Assembly: GCA_009741485.1 (NCBI GenBank)
Contig: CM019237.1
Coordinates: 50,840,050-50,904,049 of the forward strand
Reading direction: 5' to 3'
Source: Malurus cyaneus samueli
Lineage: Eukaryota > Chordata > Aves > Passeriformes > Maluridae
Length of the DNA stretch: 64,000 nucleotides
Each line of letters opens with the position of its first letter. Within the stretch, counting starts at the first letter, position 1. The notes beneath the pieces were generated by a model. That model searched no databases. It was not told the DNA's origin and saw nothing but the letters and a program-made list of their open reading frames with translations. Both the position numbers and the translations under genes were made by a program. Shown here piece after piece: positions 38,301 through 53,337 of this stretch.

Positions 38301-41300
38301 TTTCCTGTGGTAATTTGAAAACATGTTTCTGCCTTTGTTTTAAAAGTTTTCTAGGGTCACAAGTTACAAAATTAACATGTGAATCAATACAGACATTAGC
38401 TTCCTGCATTTATCTGTCCTTAGGCAAGCTCTTGTCAGTCACCTACAACCATTAATAATACACCCTATCATTCATTTAATTTAACATTGAAATTGTGCTC
38501 AGTCTGTTGATTATGGTCTCTGCAATCCTTCAGAGATCTAAATTTCAGTAGAAATCAAGTCTATTATATTGGGTTTGTCTCTGTCTGTTGAGTATTTGGT
38601 ATATTAATAGAGGTCCTGTGCATTTCAGGACTGTATGAGGAGGACGGAGGGTGGATTTCATCTGTCCAAAGGTGGATCTCAGGAGTACAGATCAGCACTT
38701 TGCTTTGCTTTTCCTTTATAGTTGATTGAGGAAAATTTCCTTCATGCAGTTTGCCTTGTATAATTGGAGACAAAAATAGGTCAAATAAATCATGTCCTGA
38801 AAATAAGAGTCTCTTTCCGACACGGATGTGGACATCACCAATGAAGGTGTGTAAAGTTGGATGAGGTGTATCTGAGCAAAAAGCCTGCAGCTGTGAGATT
38901 AAGATTCCACTGAAATTAATGAAGAATATTCTGTACTTGTGCTTTGAATTTAACCAGGACAAGGTATTTTTAAGCTGCCACATTATCATTGGATCATTAC
39001 AACATTCATTCTCCCAGTCTCAGTTTTACATTTTTATTTCTTTCATTTCAATTTTTTTCTTAGTGCATCCTACTCAGGTAGCACTGCTAGACTGCTAGGT
39101 GTGATCATACCTTTATTTATTGTGCATTGCTTTTAATTCAGTGGCTGAATTGCTGACTTGCACAAACTAAACACTAATTAAAAGTCCTTTATATGCTCAG
39201 TCTACTAGACCTTTATGTGCACTTGGAAGAAAGCTCTGTAAAAAGTCACTTGTACCTGTTATGAAGATGGACATACCTTCTTGAATGTCAGTTTTGTTTA
39301 CTTAGTTATTTAATCTTTAGAAATCCTCTAAAGCATTTTTTAGACTTTTTCCTTATTGTCCAGTTAGTTTTATGTTCTGTGCTGATGGAGTATACAAAGA
39401 CTGTTAAATTATATCTAGTACAGGAAGGCAAAATCAGGACTCCTCACAGTGGGTGCAAAGAACTGTGGTCCCTACCTATGCTGTGTCTTTATCTTTTAAT
39501 ATCAAAAGTGTGTAAGATTGTCAGGCCAAGTTTGACTGAACATATCTGTCTAATTTGATGTGCAGTCTCTGACAGTGGCTGACAGTGGATGCTTATAGGA
39601 GATTATAAAATAAACAGGAAATGGAAGAATGAGTTAGTGATTTAAAGACCTCCTGAGCCAGAAGTTTAATTCAAATCACTGTGTTTAATGGCATATTCAG
39701 AATAGGAATAGGAAATAAGTATGTTTGCTTCTCCAGGTGTTCTGCAAAACTCACAGTGGCAGACAGGTGATTAGCCACGCTCAGAATACTGGGAAAGAAT
39801 TGTGCAGGAACAGGTGATTGTATACACCTGTCTCTTTGCATCATCCCATCTACTGTTGTTTACCAGGAGCCTCACATTGTGTTGTCTACATGGGCAAACC
39901 CTACAAACCCTAGTTTTTTGCTTGGCAATGAAGAGCGTCTTCAGAATGACTGGCCTTCACATTTCTCTGAAAATGAGACTTCATTAAAGAGAGTCTCAAG
40001 TCAGTTGTGAAAAATTAGTAGGTACTTTGAAAAGCTTGGCCCATGTGTTTGACTAACTTTAGATGGTTACACATTAAACCGGATGCTGTGGATAAACAGC
40101 TGTAACCTTATTATTTCATTTTTTAGTCTTTTACTGAGGCTGAAGTCCTGTTTTATTTATGGACGAGTTAACTGGTCAGGCCTTGGTGCCTTGATGGATA
40201 ACCAAGGTTGTTGTAATGCGTTCTCTTCTGGAATTCTGTTACATATCTTAGAAATACTATGAATACACACCAGAGACAGTCCTAAAATACAGATTCTCTG
40301 GATGAATGGGAAGAAGCAAAAGCATGTGGAATTTGTGAAGAACATTTTAAAAAGTGACATCATTGTTGTGAAAGACATCTCGTAAGAAATCCTCTAAATG
40401 AGAGTATTGGAAATAAGTCTAAAGGACTAAACAACTATTTATATGAACATATTCACTTTTATCCCTCTGCTGTTGGGGTGGAGGTCAGGACAGTTGTACA
40501 GCTTTGCTTTCTATGGTGCATTCTCTCTAAAGCATATTATTATTTAGCACTGCACAGTAGTTGTAGACATTTTTTGGTTCTCTCTACGTAACATTCTTCC
40601 CAACATAACAAGCAAATATAATTACTTAAAATTGCCAAAAGAAGATTTCCAGGCTATGAACTTGAGCACTCTTTGATTTACAGCAAATGCCCATGTTATT
40701 ATTCCTGTATCTACAGTTTCACTCTTTTTTTCATTTAATAGTGTTAATGGAAGCTGTGTGTGCTTTCTAGTACAGGATATTTGAACATTGAAGTAAAAAT
40801 GTCTGATTTCATGGCAAAGCTAAAATTGCATCTGTTTGCCCTATGTCCCGTTTTTGTCCAAACATCAGATGTGAGCACAGCTTGTGAATGAAAATATTTG
40901 ATGATTCACAGGTCAGCAATGGTGTTTTTCAGATTTGAATGTTAATTTTCATCCTTACCACTTTTCCTGGACTTTTCCTCTCTACAAAATTGGTGTTTGT
41001 ACAGCTTGTCCTGGCCTCATCTCACATCCAGCAGAGATGAGTGTGCAACTTCATTAATTCCTGTTCAGAGAGCCCCTGCTATTGCTTACTTCTCTAGTTG
41101 TGGAAGAGTCCAGGAAATATTTTGAGAGTTTGGAAAGGGTAGTGATGATGGAACAGCCAGTGGGTTGCCTGCTACTGTTCACTGTCTGAAATTTATGTCT
41201 TTGCTGGACAATGGTTACATGTCCACAGGTCAAAAATCAAAGGCTGCTTACCACTGTTTATCAGATTTTCTCTGTGATTATTTGTCTCTGGTGATAAATA

Positions 41301-44300
41301 GAGGTCTGACTCACAAGATTAATTTCTGCTTTACCTGTTAAAAGGCTAAGGAGAGCCTACATCATAAGTGATGAACTGTCTTTGTGGATAAAATTTTAGA
41401 ACTGTCAGCATGTATCAGTAGGATTGGGTTCTCTGTTTCAGGAATAAAATAGCTGGAATCCAAGAATTACATCAATGTGATATTTGTTTGAAAATAAAAC
41501 CCTTTTGCATTCATCTACTACAACATCTAGGGCTTCTTGTTGATACTGGCCAGGGCCATGCTTTCAAAAAATGGAAAGCATTCAATCTGTACATCCAAGC
41601 AAAACTGCATGGCAGGTACTTTACACACTGTGGAGACAGAATTGTTGTTAAGAAGCTGAGAGAGGCTATGCCAGGATTCTGAGTTGTGCAGCAAAATCGC
41701 CACCTCTTTTGGCATCTTGAAAATAGCTCTGCATTTCATGACTGTACAGTTCTGATGGAAACAGCTTTTAGAGCTGTGAGCTGTTTCAGAGTGCTCGTGT
41801 GTGCTCACATTTAGGGTATAATCATTATTATCACAGGTTTAGTAAGGTTTAACTTACTGAAAGTGAGATGCTGAAACACAAATCTGTAACAAGTTTGAAG
41901 TTTCATTACAGGAACAAAATGTGACTTGATCATTTTAAACCCTTGCATAGTGACAAAGTTTGTAGCCTAGTAACTTTTGTACCTTCTAGATGGTGCACAG
42001 AGATGAAGAGTGGTGAACAAAAATGAGTTTAAGATTTTTCAAGACGATATCAGATTAAAAAAAGATATTGTAAATCTTTGATCTGATTTCTATGCAGTTT
42101 AGTCTTCTCAGATCTTTCTTAAGCCAATGTATCAAGACATGAATGAGCCATGTGGCTTAATGTAAGCTCATCTCAACTGATTTTACTGTTTGCTTCCTAA
42201 AAATGCTGAGTACTCACAGCCCTGCAAGGGATTCATGAGCAAGATTAATACCACTCTCCTGAAAACATAAACTAAATATAAATAACATAAACTAAATGCA
42301 AAGCCTGTATCTAGGCTGAAGCACTGAAATATTTTTTAAGAAAATACACAGTAAGTCTTATTAACATGATAGAAAAGAAAAGGAAAGTGAGATACCCTCA
42401 GTCCTATCTCCTGGATACAAAAAGTATAATATGAAGTTATAAATATTGGAAATTAGACAACATGCTGGTATTCATAGGTTATTCTTGCCAAGGGTACTCT
42501 GGAGTCTTAATTACCATGAATGTGAGGGACTTCTGCTTCATTGAGTTTTAATGAATGACCAGTGCTCTCATTTTTCAGTGCATTCCATGTGTGTTATAGT
42601 TGTTTTACCATCATGTAGACCCTCCTAGTCCAGGTAAAAGCTTCTGTAGTTAACTATTTACAGCCAAACCAAACATAATGATTCTAAACCAAAGAAGGAG
42701 CTGTGTTTTGATGAGCCAAATTACCACCAGTCAGCTGCAGGTTAATTGGTGAGAAGTTACAGTCTGTATAATTGTGAAGAGCTTAGAGTGACGCTCCTTA
42801 TAGGCTGCTTCTTAGAGTTCTCTGCAAACCAAAATGCTAAGAGGCCTTCAGTTCATAAATGATGCTGTTGGGGAATGGTATGAATTTGTCTGCATTCAGA
42901 CTCCACATGAAGGGCCACATAAAATAAGTTAATATTCATTTACTGGTAGGTAATAAAGAAATTTACTCCGGAACTGGAGGTTGGGATTTTTTCCCTTTGT
43001 CAATGGACATGTGAAAATTAAATGTAATTGAAGGTTGGAGATACATAATCTGAGAATGAGATGCCTGCAGAGTCAGGAAAAAAAAGGTAGGTGAATCAAT
43101 GAGCTAATTTCACTACTTTAAATATTTCTCTCAAAATTTATAGGTGCATACTCGAATGTAAAGGTCTAGAAACAATCCCCTGCTATGGCTTACTGAAACA
43201 ATTATCATTAAGATGCATGCACACCAGCAGTGTCAGTCAGGCACACAGAAATACTCTCCCATTAGATGTCCAAGAACTTCCAGGATCTGATGTGGAATCA
43301 AACATTTCCCATTATATTAAAAGAGGGAGTTGTGGTGGAAATGGCTGTGATTTAGAAGTGGTGGGAAAAATGCTGTCAAATGTCATGTTTCACATTCATA
43401 ACAGCTTGTGAACAGGAAACCTCTCTGCTTGAGCTTGTCGGGCATGGCAGCCACTAAATAAAGACAGACTCTAAAACTCTTATGTGCTCTGCAGGTATCC
43501 ATCTTTATTTGGGTATCTCACTTGAGGTTCAAAGAACTTGCAGCCAATCTGTTTAAATATCAATTAAGACAAATGTCAAACTGCAACAAACTCTAATCAA
43601 GGGTTCAAGATGCTGAATGCAGGATAATGATTTAGGGTTTTTATTTTAGAAAAGAATATATCTACTTACTATGAATGAAGTTGGAATGGTCCCAAATAAG
43701 TTTCCATTGTGCTAGTTAAGATGGCAAATGTCACACAGGGATAATAATCAGATACATTAATAGCTCATATATTGTTCCATAGGGATAGAACTCTGCTTAA
43801 TTATTTTTTTCCATAAATGATTTTAGCTATCCAACAGTTTCAGACATCCAAAAAGTACTATAGGTAAAAAGCTCTGTACGATCCCAATATTAATGCAGTA
43901 GGAAGACTTGATAATTAAGCAGCCAGAAACTCTATAGGTCATAATTAAAGAGTGTTCCATATCACTTACTGATCTCTGCGTTCCTGCTGCTGCAGTGTTG
44001 TGTATGCCACCATATAGAGTATTTAGATGGCTGACTAATGACACCAACTGCACGCAGAATCTCAGCTTTCAGTTTATATGTTACCTTCAACATTTTTAAG
44101 TATTTCTTCCTTCCCTGTACTTCAGTGATAACTTTGCATTGGCAAAGTATGTGTGCACTGAAGCAGGAATATCTACCTTGAATATCAGGCATCCTCAGAG
44201 AAGGAATCAAAGGAGTAGATTCTTGTGTCTGTTGTCAGTTTGAATGGGATACCAGTGTCCAGCCATTAAAAATGTTCTTTCCACTCTTCAAACAAGGAGT

Positions 44301-44927
44301 TTAAACAAGGATGAAAATGCACAGGAAAGAGAACAGTGACAGGAAATGGAGGAAGGGGAGGTGAATGTAAGAAAAATTGAAGGAAGGGAATCTCCAGATA
44401 CTGTATTTCTTATCGATGAATGAAGAATGTGATGGTCATTCCCCAAAATATAAGCCATAACTATTCAGCTAGGGCAGAAGTTTGGACTTTCATCATCTAT
44501 TGTTTCATTTAACAGTATGTGAGCTGAGTCAGCTGAAGTCTTGATACTGTCTAGTCGCTAGTGTTTTTAAAAGTGACTCTTTAATTTTCTTTGTATGATG
44601 CCCAGTATTTGAAGATTGTTAACTAAAACTTGGAAAGTAACAAGTGCTAAACAGACCTACATTTTCTACAGCTGATAAATTCAGTTCAGTTAAATCATCA
44701 CCTACTCCAAGAAGGACTTGTGTTTCTGAAAGCTTGTCTGTGTTGCCCCATCCAATGAGGGTGGCTCCTGTAAGGCTGTCCTTACTCTGTGAGACTTGAA
44801 CATTTGATTCATGCTTGCTGTACATAGTATAATAATAGGAAAAAAAATCAGACACAGGGCAAAATAGGGATCAACAGTAGCTGTCTCTGTGCTTCCTTTA
44901 AAATTATAGGGTAATAGGTGTAGTTAG

Positions 44928-44985
44928 AAAAAAAAAATAATAATAAAAAATATTAAATTTAAAATTTAGAAAATTAAAAAATCTA
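44928..44985. repeat. A/T-rich low-complexity patch
   Basis: Runs of 'aaaaaaaataataataaaaaat' and 'aaatttaaaatttag' make up the patch. It has no coding potential. Confidence 0.75.
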
Positions 44986-47900
44986 TCTAAGGCAGTGATA
45001 AAGGAGTATCTCATCTGTCTTTCAGATATGTCCTAAATGCTTTTAGGCAAGATAGTTCTAAATATGAAGCCGTTCACACTTTAAAAATGTGTGTGTTGTT
45101 TAACCAGCTGGACATACCTCTGCATAGTTGGTTTGTATTCCATTCCCTCCCCCCCCCTTTCATACAAGTACTTTAGCGAGATATAAAGCATGATGAACTT
45201 TCTGCTTAGCCATCACAGAAGAAAAGGAAACAAATAAAACTGCTACAGAGTACTTGCTCTTTCTGGAAACTGGATGGAATGGCTTCCAGAAAAGCAGCAC
45301 AACAATACCACAAATTGTATCCAAATCATGTCCACTAAGTTGGCATGGCCTTTTCATTTTATTGCTGGTTTAATGCTGGGAATGGGAGTTTGTGACATTT
45401 TTGAAGGAAGTTGTAAAATTGAATTTTTTCTTTGTGGATGCACTAATGGGAAAAATATGGGAGAGCCAGTACCCATAGTGGAAAGGCTCTTGAGGGATTT
45501 ACACTGAAAAAACTCATGTTAAACAACAAATTGTACCTGTTCTTTTTCTTCCTCCACTGAGAAACATCCGGCTGCTTTTTCTGAATTTACCCTGTTCCCA
45601 GCCTACCCACCCTTGACCTTGCCTCTTAGAGTAGTCCTAATGGCTATCAAATTTTACAGTTTTCTTTGGCACAAATGTCTTGAAAACATCATGGCAACTT
45701 GAAAGCTGTAAAAACTGCTCTCTGTGTTCCTCTGATTCATTAGATTGTAACATTTACAAGGTCACAGCATCTAAAGATGTTAACATTTATGAGTCAAAAA
45801 AATAAGGTATCTCAGGGAGGACCAGATGTAACAAATGATAGAGTTTAATTTGTTTTATTAAAAAAGTGATGTAACAAGCTTTTCATGGAAAGATATTTTC
45901 AAAAATAGACTTTTCTCTGAAGGTGACGGTTTTTTTGGAGTCAAAAAATTGAATGACTCTTGATATATCCATATTTTCTTCATAAAATTTGGACTTGGAA
46001 TAGATGCTGGCTTCTGATATCACAAAATGCGGAGGGAAATGGTATTTCAGCAGGTCAGGTTGAGTGAAATTGTTAACATTTTCCCACTTGATTCTTCCTA
46101 CGTGGATCAGTTTTTGCAAATTTTAAGAGTAGAGCTGAGCAGACTTCAAATGTGTGCAAATGTGCTGATGCCAAACTCTTCTTAAGAATCTAACACCTTT
46201 AGTATTGTTGCTTAGGTTGAGTGTTTTCCAGAGAGCTGAATTTCTGGCAAATTTCACCTGCACTTTACCACAGTGGTCTTTAACCTGTGTTTGAGCTTTT
46301 ATCCTGTCCTTTAGATCTGGAACTTGTTCTCTACTTAAGGAAAATGCAACTTGATATGGGAAATACAAATATTTAAGTTTCAAGTTTTTCAGTATGTGTT
46401 GTGTGTCTGCCGGAAGTATATTAAATGTAGACTCTGCCCAAGAATATATATAAATATAACATATATATGAATGTAGAACTATTCCCATGTAATTTTTACT
46501 TGTTTTCATGGCTTTTACAGTCTGCAGTCCAGTCATTAAGAAGAATAAGATGCTGATCTGACTGAGTTCAGGACCTGAACTTGTTTATAATTCTTGCCAG
46601 TGTGCATGTAACTTCACTTCTGCCCATTTCCTTTAAAGTAGCAGTGTCAGGTGCTACACTGCTTGTTCTGCACTGTTTGTTCTGAATTGGAAATGGGAAC
46701 AAAAATTTCAGTGTTTATCCTGTTTCACGTATCTCTTCACTGTGAATCCCAGAAAATGCATCTTCCTGGCTTCACTAAGCCAGTGGCAAAAAAGCCTTGT
46801 GACATTCGCAGGATTGGGATATCCTCTCAGGCTGTTTTGCCTTTGGATGTTACAAGGCTACTTCTTTCATAAGCATTTGAGATCAAGGTTGCATAAAACT
46901 ATGTCATGAGGAGGACAGCTCTGCACTGTAAATCTGTTCCTAGTTGTGTAAGATTTAGAATCTAGGAGTTGGTCTTTTATCCTGCATTTTTCTGGGGAAA
47001 TGAGGATAGTGCTTTTGTCCTAAGAGGAACAGTGACCAAAATTCAATAAAGAATCAATAAATTTTTTTGAAAGCTTTTAGGAGAAAAGCCATAAAAGTGA
47101 AAAATACTACCACATGGAAATGTGGGCTCCAGCATCTTGCAGTGTTCTTGGCTGTATGCTGGTTGTGGATAAGCAGGCAAGATGCCACTGTTGCAGAACT
47201 GTAAGATGACTTTTTTTAGCAGAAGATGACTGATAAAAGAGAATTTTGTATCTGCTGTGCTTTGCCCTCTGTAGGGACTAGAACTAACCTCTCTTCAAGA
47301 AAGAAGATAAAACATAGTTTCTTTCCTGACAAGTTTGTAAGGATAATGTTATTGTCTCCATAGTGCCTCTTATTTTGTGTAAAGCAGCTAGATAAAGAAA
47401 GATGAGTATCAAAATTTTTTTTTATTTAGATACTGAAAAAATATGTGGCTTTATCCATCAAGATGTACTTACAAACATTTTAGTTTTAATTTTTCTAGCT
47501 ATTTAATGGATCCAGCTTCTTTATGAGATATTCCACATCTGCAAAATACACCTGCAAACTTTTGTTTGCGGTTCTCTAAATTAGAAGTTGATGTGGGCAG
47601 ACAGCTTTCTTTGGCTATTTATTTTGAAATGTCCAGGCACATAAATTACTCCTTTCAAACTCAGTTGAAGTTTTTGTTTAGTAAATTGGCTCCAGATCTT
47701 TCCCTTATATTGCTAATCAAGGAATACTTTAAAATGGACACAGATTTTATTCAGTCCAATACCTACTTTGAATATTTTCTGTTGCATCGTGAGTGTTGGG
47801 ATCTGTGGCCTTGACAGATGCCAAGATAAAAATTGTGTCAATGCGTACTTCCCATTTTCTATAGAAATCTGTGGAATTCAACACTAAACACTGAATTTGG

Positions 47901-50900
47901 CTAATTGACTTCCAGGCCTCAGTTGTTCTTCTTTTTGCATGTTAATAGCCATAAGTCTTCTTGTGACAGTTTAGCTGTGACACTCATCCAAAATTCATCA
48001 ACTCCATGCAGACATTTGCTCTGATTTCAGTAGCTGTGCCCATAATGATCTGTAGCTGTGCTGACAAAGTTTTTTGCATGTGTTGTAAAGATTTTTGGAC
48101 ATTCAGGAATTCAGTTAATTGCAACCAATGAAATGAAGAATGGGAATAATTTTTTTCTGGAGGTAGACTTTTTACTTTCTTGGCATAAGTTCTGTGCCAC
48201 CTTCTAGCAAAGTTGCTTAATTCTTGGAAAAGACGGTTAGCACACAGTGAATTTCATTACACTGCTGAAAATGTTTAGATGAAATGGGAACCAGCCATTT
48301 TACAGCTTCCTTACTGTTCTACAGTTTGGTTTGTCTTGTGGACATTAGTTATTGCATGCTGATGTCTTCTATTCTCTGATGAAACAGAAATCTGAAACAC
48401 TGTGATATTGGAAGCAGAAGGGTTTGATTCTTGTTTTGTTTTGAACATTTCTTAGCTGTATGTGCTTCTGGAAGAGCTGCTTCTCTGCAGGGTGGCCTTG
48501 TGAGACTTCTGAGAGTTCTGTCTCTTTGTGGCAGAATGCACAAATTAAACAAATTCTGAGGGAGGATCAGTTTCGCCTCTAATAATGAAAGAAGAATCAA
48601 CCCTATTATGTATAAGGGAAATACAGGTCTCAGACTAAAAAGAATAGGGTCACTGGAAGAAGACAAATGCAGATTCTCTTCCTGTAACTGAAATACAAGA
48701 ACTATAAATTACAGCACATCCTCATGGTAACACATCCTCAGATTTTCTCAGATACTTGCTTAGGACTTTTTTTTTAAAGTTATTGGATGCTTGCACTGCA
48801 TAGTAACTGCAGTCTTCATACAGTGGGTGTTTAAGTAACACCGCTGCTCATTGAGGAGAGCAATAGCAGAGCATGGCAGTGCTGTGTTGCCTAGGGTTGC
48901 TCAAAGTTATTTCCATTGTATAACAGAAGGATTCACCTCTGCTTTCCATAAAGAATTTTGATGGAGTTTCCAAGCTTCTTTCACCTTGTTAAACAGCTGA
49001 ACCAGGACAGTTACTATCACACACAAATAAGCAAGTCTCTTTTTATCTCTTTTTTTTCCTGATAATTGTTTTTACTTTAAAACTTTTGAAACAAGCTGTG
49101 GATTTTTGAGATTTTCCAAACCAGTTCCAGAAAGAGATGATCAAAATTATTTTGCCAGCATCTGATGATGTGGGTGCTTATATCCAGCCCTGAGACTGGG
49201 AGTTGCTGTCTATATCTGTTGCGCCACACTTTCTGCAACTTGAGTATTTATATTACATCATCGCCTTGTGTTGCTAATCACAGTACAGCTTTTTAAAAAT
49301 AAGTATTATATAAGGGACAGTAATTCAAAAGGCTTCACTTTTCTTTGATTTTTTTTGTCCCTTTTGAAGGCTCTCCCATTGCTTATTTAAGCAAATCTTG
49401 CTATTTGATTCATTCTTTAAAAAAAAGGAAATTAATTGATCAATCCTTGGCAGTCTGATGCTGAGCAACATAACAGCTGATAACAGCTTATTCTGAAATT
49501 CCTTCTTCTGAAAAGACTCATTGCTAGATGAAAGTTAAAAACAAATCTTAAAATGAAGATGCCTTTTTCCCTGAGTGTCCTGAGGGGAATGCCTGACACG
49601 TCTGACATCAAAATCATGTTATGTGCTTTTTGATTATTGACTTGGCCTGTTAAAACATGGCATTAATGCAGAGCTCTGTTATTGTCCCTGTAGCCTGAGA
49701 ATGATAGGAGGTTTCTGGAAATATTCATGGATAGTTATGAAAGCTGCAAATTTCTGCTGAGTGGAAACCAGAGTATAACATTTTGGGAACATGCACCCAG
49801 GCATACAGGGCTGTGACTAAATGAGAGCAGCTTCTCAGAGACTTTGCACTGGAGGTTGTTTGAAATGAGCAGCTGATTTTCTGGTTATTGTTTTCAAGAA
49901 AAATAATTTCTTTTTGCTGTCATACTGTACTCAGATGGTGGGGCACAACCACAGGCTGTGCTGACTGGGCACTTGCACAACTAAAGGAGGGGTACTTTCT
50001 GAGTCAGAACAGTGGTTTAAACACTAGGAAATTGACCTTTAAGCAGTAGGTTGTATTTTTGCTTGGAAGATACTTTCTTCAGCCTCTTATTTCTGGTATT
50101 TCTGTGGTGCCAAATTCTGAGTTACAAAATAACTAATTGGTTTTGCATGTAAAGCCAAATCTGTACTTCCCTTTTCAAGCTGTTGAGGAGATTGTAAAAG
50201 GGAAAATTCAGAGCTGTAGGAGGCAGGTGGATGGAGACCTGGATTATTCTGAATTTAAGGTGGATTTTTGAGAGAGGCTGACATGAAGAGGAATATTTGC
50301 AACAAAACTTGGGAGAAGTCTGCCCATGCTCTGACAGACTGTGTGAGCAGAGACAAACCCAGCCATACTCAATCCAAGGGCCAGAAGTGCTGGAAGCATT
50401 GAGTGGCTGAGTTTGAGCTGGCTCTTCAGAGGAGTCTGGTTTTCCCCCAAACCACTTTGCTCTCTTGAGATTTCATCTGGATATGATGCCAGGTAGCAAA
50501 AGATTCATTCATTTTTAAGGGAAGGGGTGGGGAGAGAAAGTCTGTGTGACCATGAACCTGACTCAGAAATATGTCAGTCACCTCGGCAATGGAAGAATCA
50601 CCTCTCACATTTGAAACATAATGCTAGGATAGCTCTGATATAACAGGTGGGTTTCCAAAAGGATAACTTTATCATGTACTGCCTAACTTAGGGAGAGTAG
50701 CTGTGGTTTTTGGTCTAGGACCACAAATTTAGACGTGACAGTTATCAAGCCATGAGAGTATCTTTAATTAATTATGTATTTTTAGTTGGTTGATGTGCAC
50801 CACTGAATTATTCACAAGAGTGACTGCGATACGAATGTTCCATGTATAAGACAGAATACAGTTTGTAACAAGAAGAAAGTTTGCATTTCTAGAATGAGTG

Positions 50901-51559
50901 AAGAAGTAATTTTTTGTATGAGAGAGGGAAGATCATGACAGCATTGTTTGTAGTTGATATTGTCTATAGTTTATAGTTTCTCATCTTTTTATGATACTTT
51001 TTCAGATACATGTCAGTGTGAAAAAAAGCCTAAACAACTCTATCGTATCTTCTGAGAATAAAATGCTGGACTTTTTGTGGTTCTTGTTGTACATGGATTA
51101 ATACAGAAAATTATAGTTTATTTGTTGTAAAAGGCATACTTCTGTCTCATGCCATGTTAATAGCATGCTTCAAATAATTGTTACAAGTCAAAGGTTTCAT
51201 TCAGTCTCTGCTTGATTATTTTGAATGCAGAAAACAAAACCTACATTTTAAATATAGAAAGTGTACCTAAATCAAGTGTTCGTTTTTTATTTTGACAACA
51301 TATCTTTGTTTGCAGCGATGATACTGCAGTTATTTTTTGAAGGAGTGTTCTATACATTGTGGTTTGCTGCTTTTCAGACAAATGTGACCCTGATATATTC
51401 AGTCCCTGACCTGTGTTGGATGAAGTAGGCAATGTGAGCCTCAATAGAAACAGAAGGAATGTGCATATATTCAGTAAACATATTCAGTTGGAGAAATTTT
51501 TCTGTATTCTTAGTATTCTCTTTTTACAAATGCTTCTTTTTCCTCCTCTTGTGTTTTAG

Positions 51560-51688
51560 ATATTGATGAGTGTGAAAATGACTTCTACAATGGGGGCTGT
51601 GTCCACGAGTGTATCAACATTCCAGGCAACTACAGGTGTACATGCTATGATGGGTTCATGTTAGCCCATGATGGCCACAACTGTCTTG
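51560..51688 (+). CDS. SCUBE1: SCUBE1 coding exon 3 (calcium-binding EGF-like domain 2)
   Basis: This 129-bp phase-1 exon encodes residues 71-113, the second calcium-binding EGF-like module. It opens with the split Asp codon to give DIDEC. Cysteines are at residues 75, 84, 88, 97, 99 and 112. C-x-N-x4-Y-x-C ([10 protein letters not shown], 88-97) is the hydroxylation/calcium consensus. The [12 protein letters not shown] and [12 protein letters not shown] segments are diagnostic of SCUBE proteins and agree with SCUBE1, as I recall that SCUBE2 and SCUBE3 differ in the first segment. The acceptor is a long pyrimidine tract ending TTTTAG, and the donor is TTG|GTAAGT. The exon again ends in phase 1, so the next exon should start with the rest of an Asp codon and a further EGF module. 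That exon is not in the window. The remaining EGF, cysteine-rich and CUB domains are also missing. Confidence 0.96.
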
Positions 51689-53337
51689 GTAAGTAACAAG
51701 TGCTGGCAAGAAAATTTCATTTCATGGCTGTGGCAAGAAGGCCTGATCTGTTTTTTGCATTTTCTCCTCTGGCATGTGTTCAGTAAAGATTTGATCCAGG
51801 TCATACTGAGTAAGTTCAAACCTGAGTGTTGACTTCAGTGACCCTTAAAGCTGTCGCTCTCAATCTCAACATGCTCAAAAACAGTTATGCCCATGTTTAA
51901 TATTGTTAAAGAAAACCCTGACCTGCCAAAGCATGTGCTGGATGCTTGGGCTTCTTTTTTAAGAAAATAAATCTGTTAAATATATCAAATATACTGAGAT
52001 GTATTTTGCTTGTTTCTTCCAAATTTGTCAGTCCCAGTTGTATCCTTAGAGCTTGCCCTCCATGTTTTTCCTTTTTCAAGTAATACAGTTCTAGGATATG
52101 ATGTGAGAACAGAATGTTACATGTACTAGTAAATAAGGAAGTAATACTGGGACAATGAGACTGGGCAGAAGAAACAGTTACCAGTAATAGCTTTCTACAT
52201 AATGGAGGGACACTCTCCACTGGCTCTGCACATCGATGTTCAGTGCAGAACCTTAATTGCTTCAGCAGTCTGAGGGTTCGGGGATCTGTATTTTTGATTC
52301 ATGTCCATTGCTCAGGTTTAAATAGGTGGGCTTGTCCTAAAAGCTACATAAGTACCTGTTTTTGTTATGAAATTTCTTCACACCAGTTAACTGGAAGTTA
52401 ACCTAGATCGTTATGTCCAGTTTCTGATACCTTTTTACTTGTTAGTAATTTTTAGTTAAATTCTAGTGCTTAGAGATTATCTCTCTCAGTATTCTCAATA
52501 GATACGTAATGACTGTGTTTTGGTACAGTCCTAAATTAATTTCAAGGTGAACTTTATAAAACAGTGTGTAAAAGGGGTATTTTTTCTGTGTCATACAGCA
52601 GCTCTATTTTGGTAAAAATGGATATTTGCAATGAAAGTCAAGAAATGAGGCAATTAACTAGAAATACTGAAGTCCAGTATCACCAGTCTGCAGTAACTGA
52701 AGCTACAAAAGAACTAGAATTTCATAGCAAGGATTTGATTAGCCTTTCAGTAGATGTATTTTGTACTGTGTTTATTTTCAAATTGAGTAATATTTGTTCA
52801 GATGGATTATATAGCCTGACCATTGACAGGGCTTTGACTCAAATTTCCAAATTTCATTTATTACCGAACAGACTAAATAGATTTATTTGCTTCAGCCTGA
52901 GGTGGTCAAATGATTAATGGTGCAAGAGGTATTTCTAATAGACAGATAATTTTTGCAGACATTAATTTTAAAAATAAAGAAAAACTCTATTCTAATATTC
53001 ATATTTTTTTACTGAAACAGGACACAAACATAATCAAATAGTTCAACTATTTGGAATTTAAATAACTGTGCATATGTGTTGTTTCAAACAGCTTGCTAGT
53101 TTCAACTTTGTCCAAACGACTCCCATTGTAGTAGGGAAAAGTAGCAGGGAAAAAACCTTTTGAACAACGAACAACAAAAGTAGTGACCTGATCAAGGATG
53201 AGCCATTCAGGAGAGCTGTGGGGTTTTTTTGGATCTGCTGTCTGTGTTACTGCTCTCTGGTCATGAAACACAGAGGTTTAATCTGCAGAGACAGTCACAT
53301 TTCTAATTATATTTTCATTGATTTCTGTTTACCCACT

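Larger units (their letters stand above)
23610..51559 (+). other. SCUBE1: SCUBE1 intron 2 (27,950 bp)
   Basis: Large GT-AG intron separating EGF 1 from EGF 2. It is AT-rich, without recognised exons on either strand. It contains a (GGGAT)n microsatellite, an ancient repeat near 25.5 kb, a complete minus-strand LTR with an internal minisatellite (29891-31385), a CTCF-like motif near 35.9 kb, a conserved-looking TAAT-rich block near 38 kb, and several homopolymer runs. Other stretches hold nothing I can name. Open frames of 60-140 codons on both strands lack motifs and are treated as chance. Confidence 0.85.

Noticed and set aside
47258..47285. CTCF-like motif on the minus strand ('tttgccctctgtagg')
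   Set aside because: The core matches only partly and lacks the flanking consensus, so it is weaker than the two reported sites.
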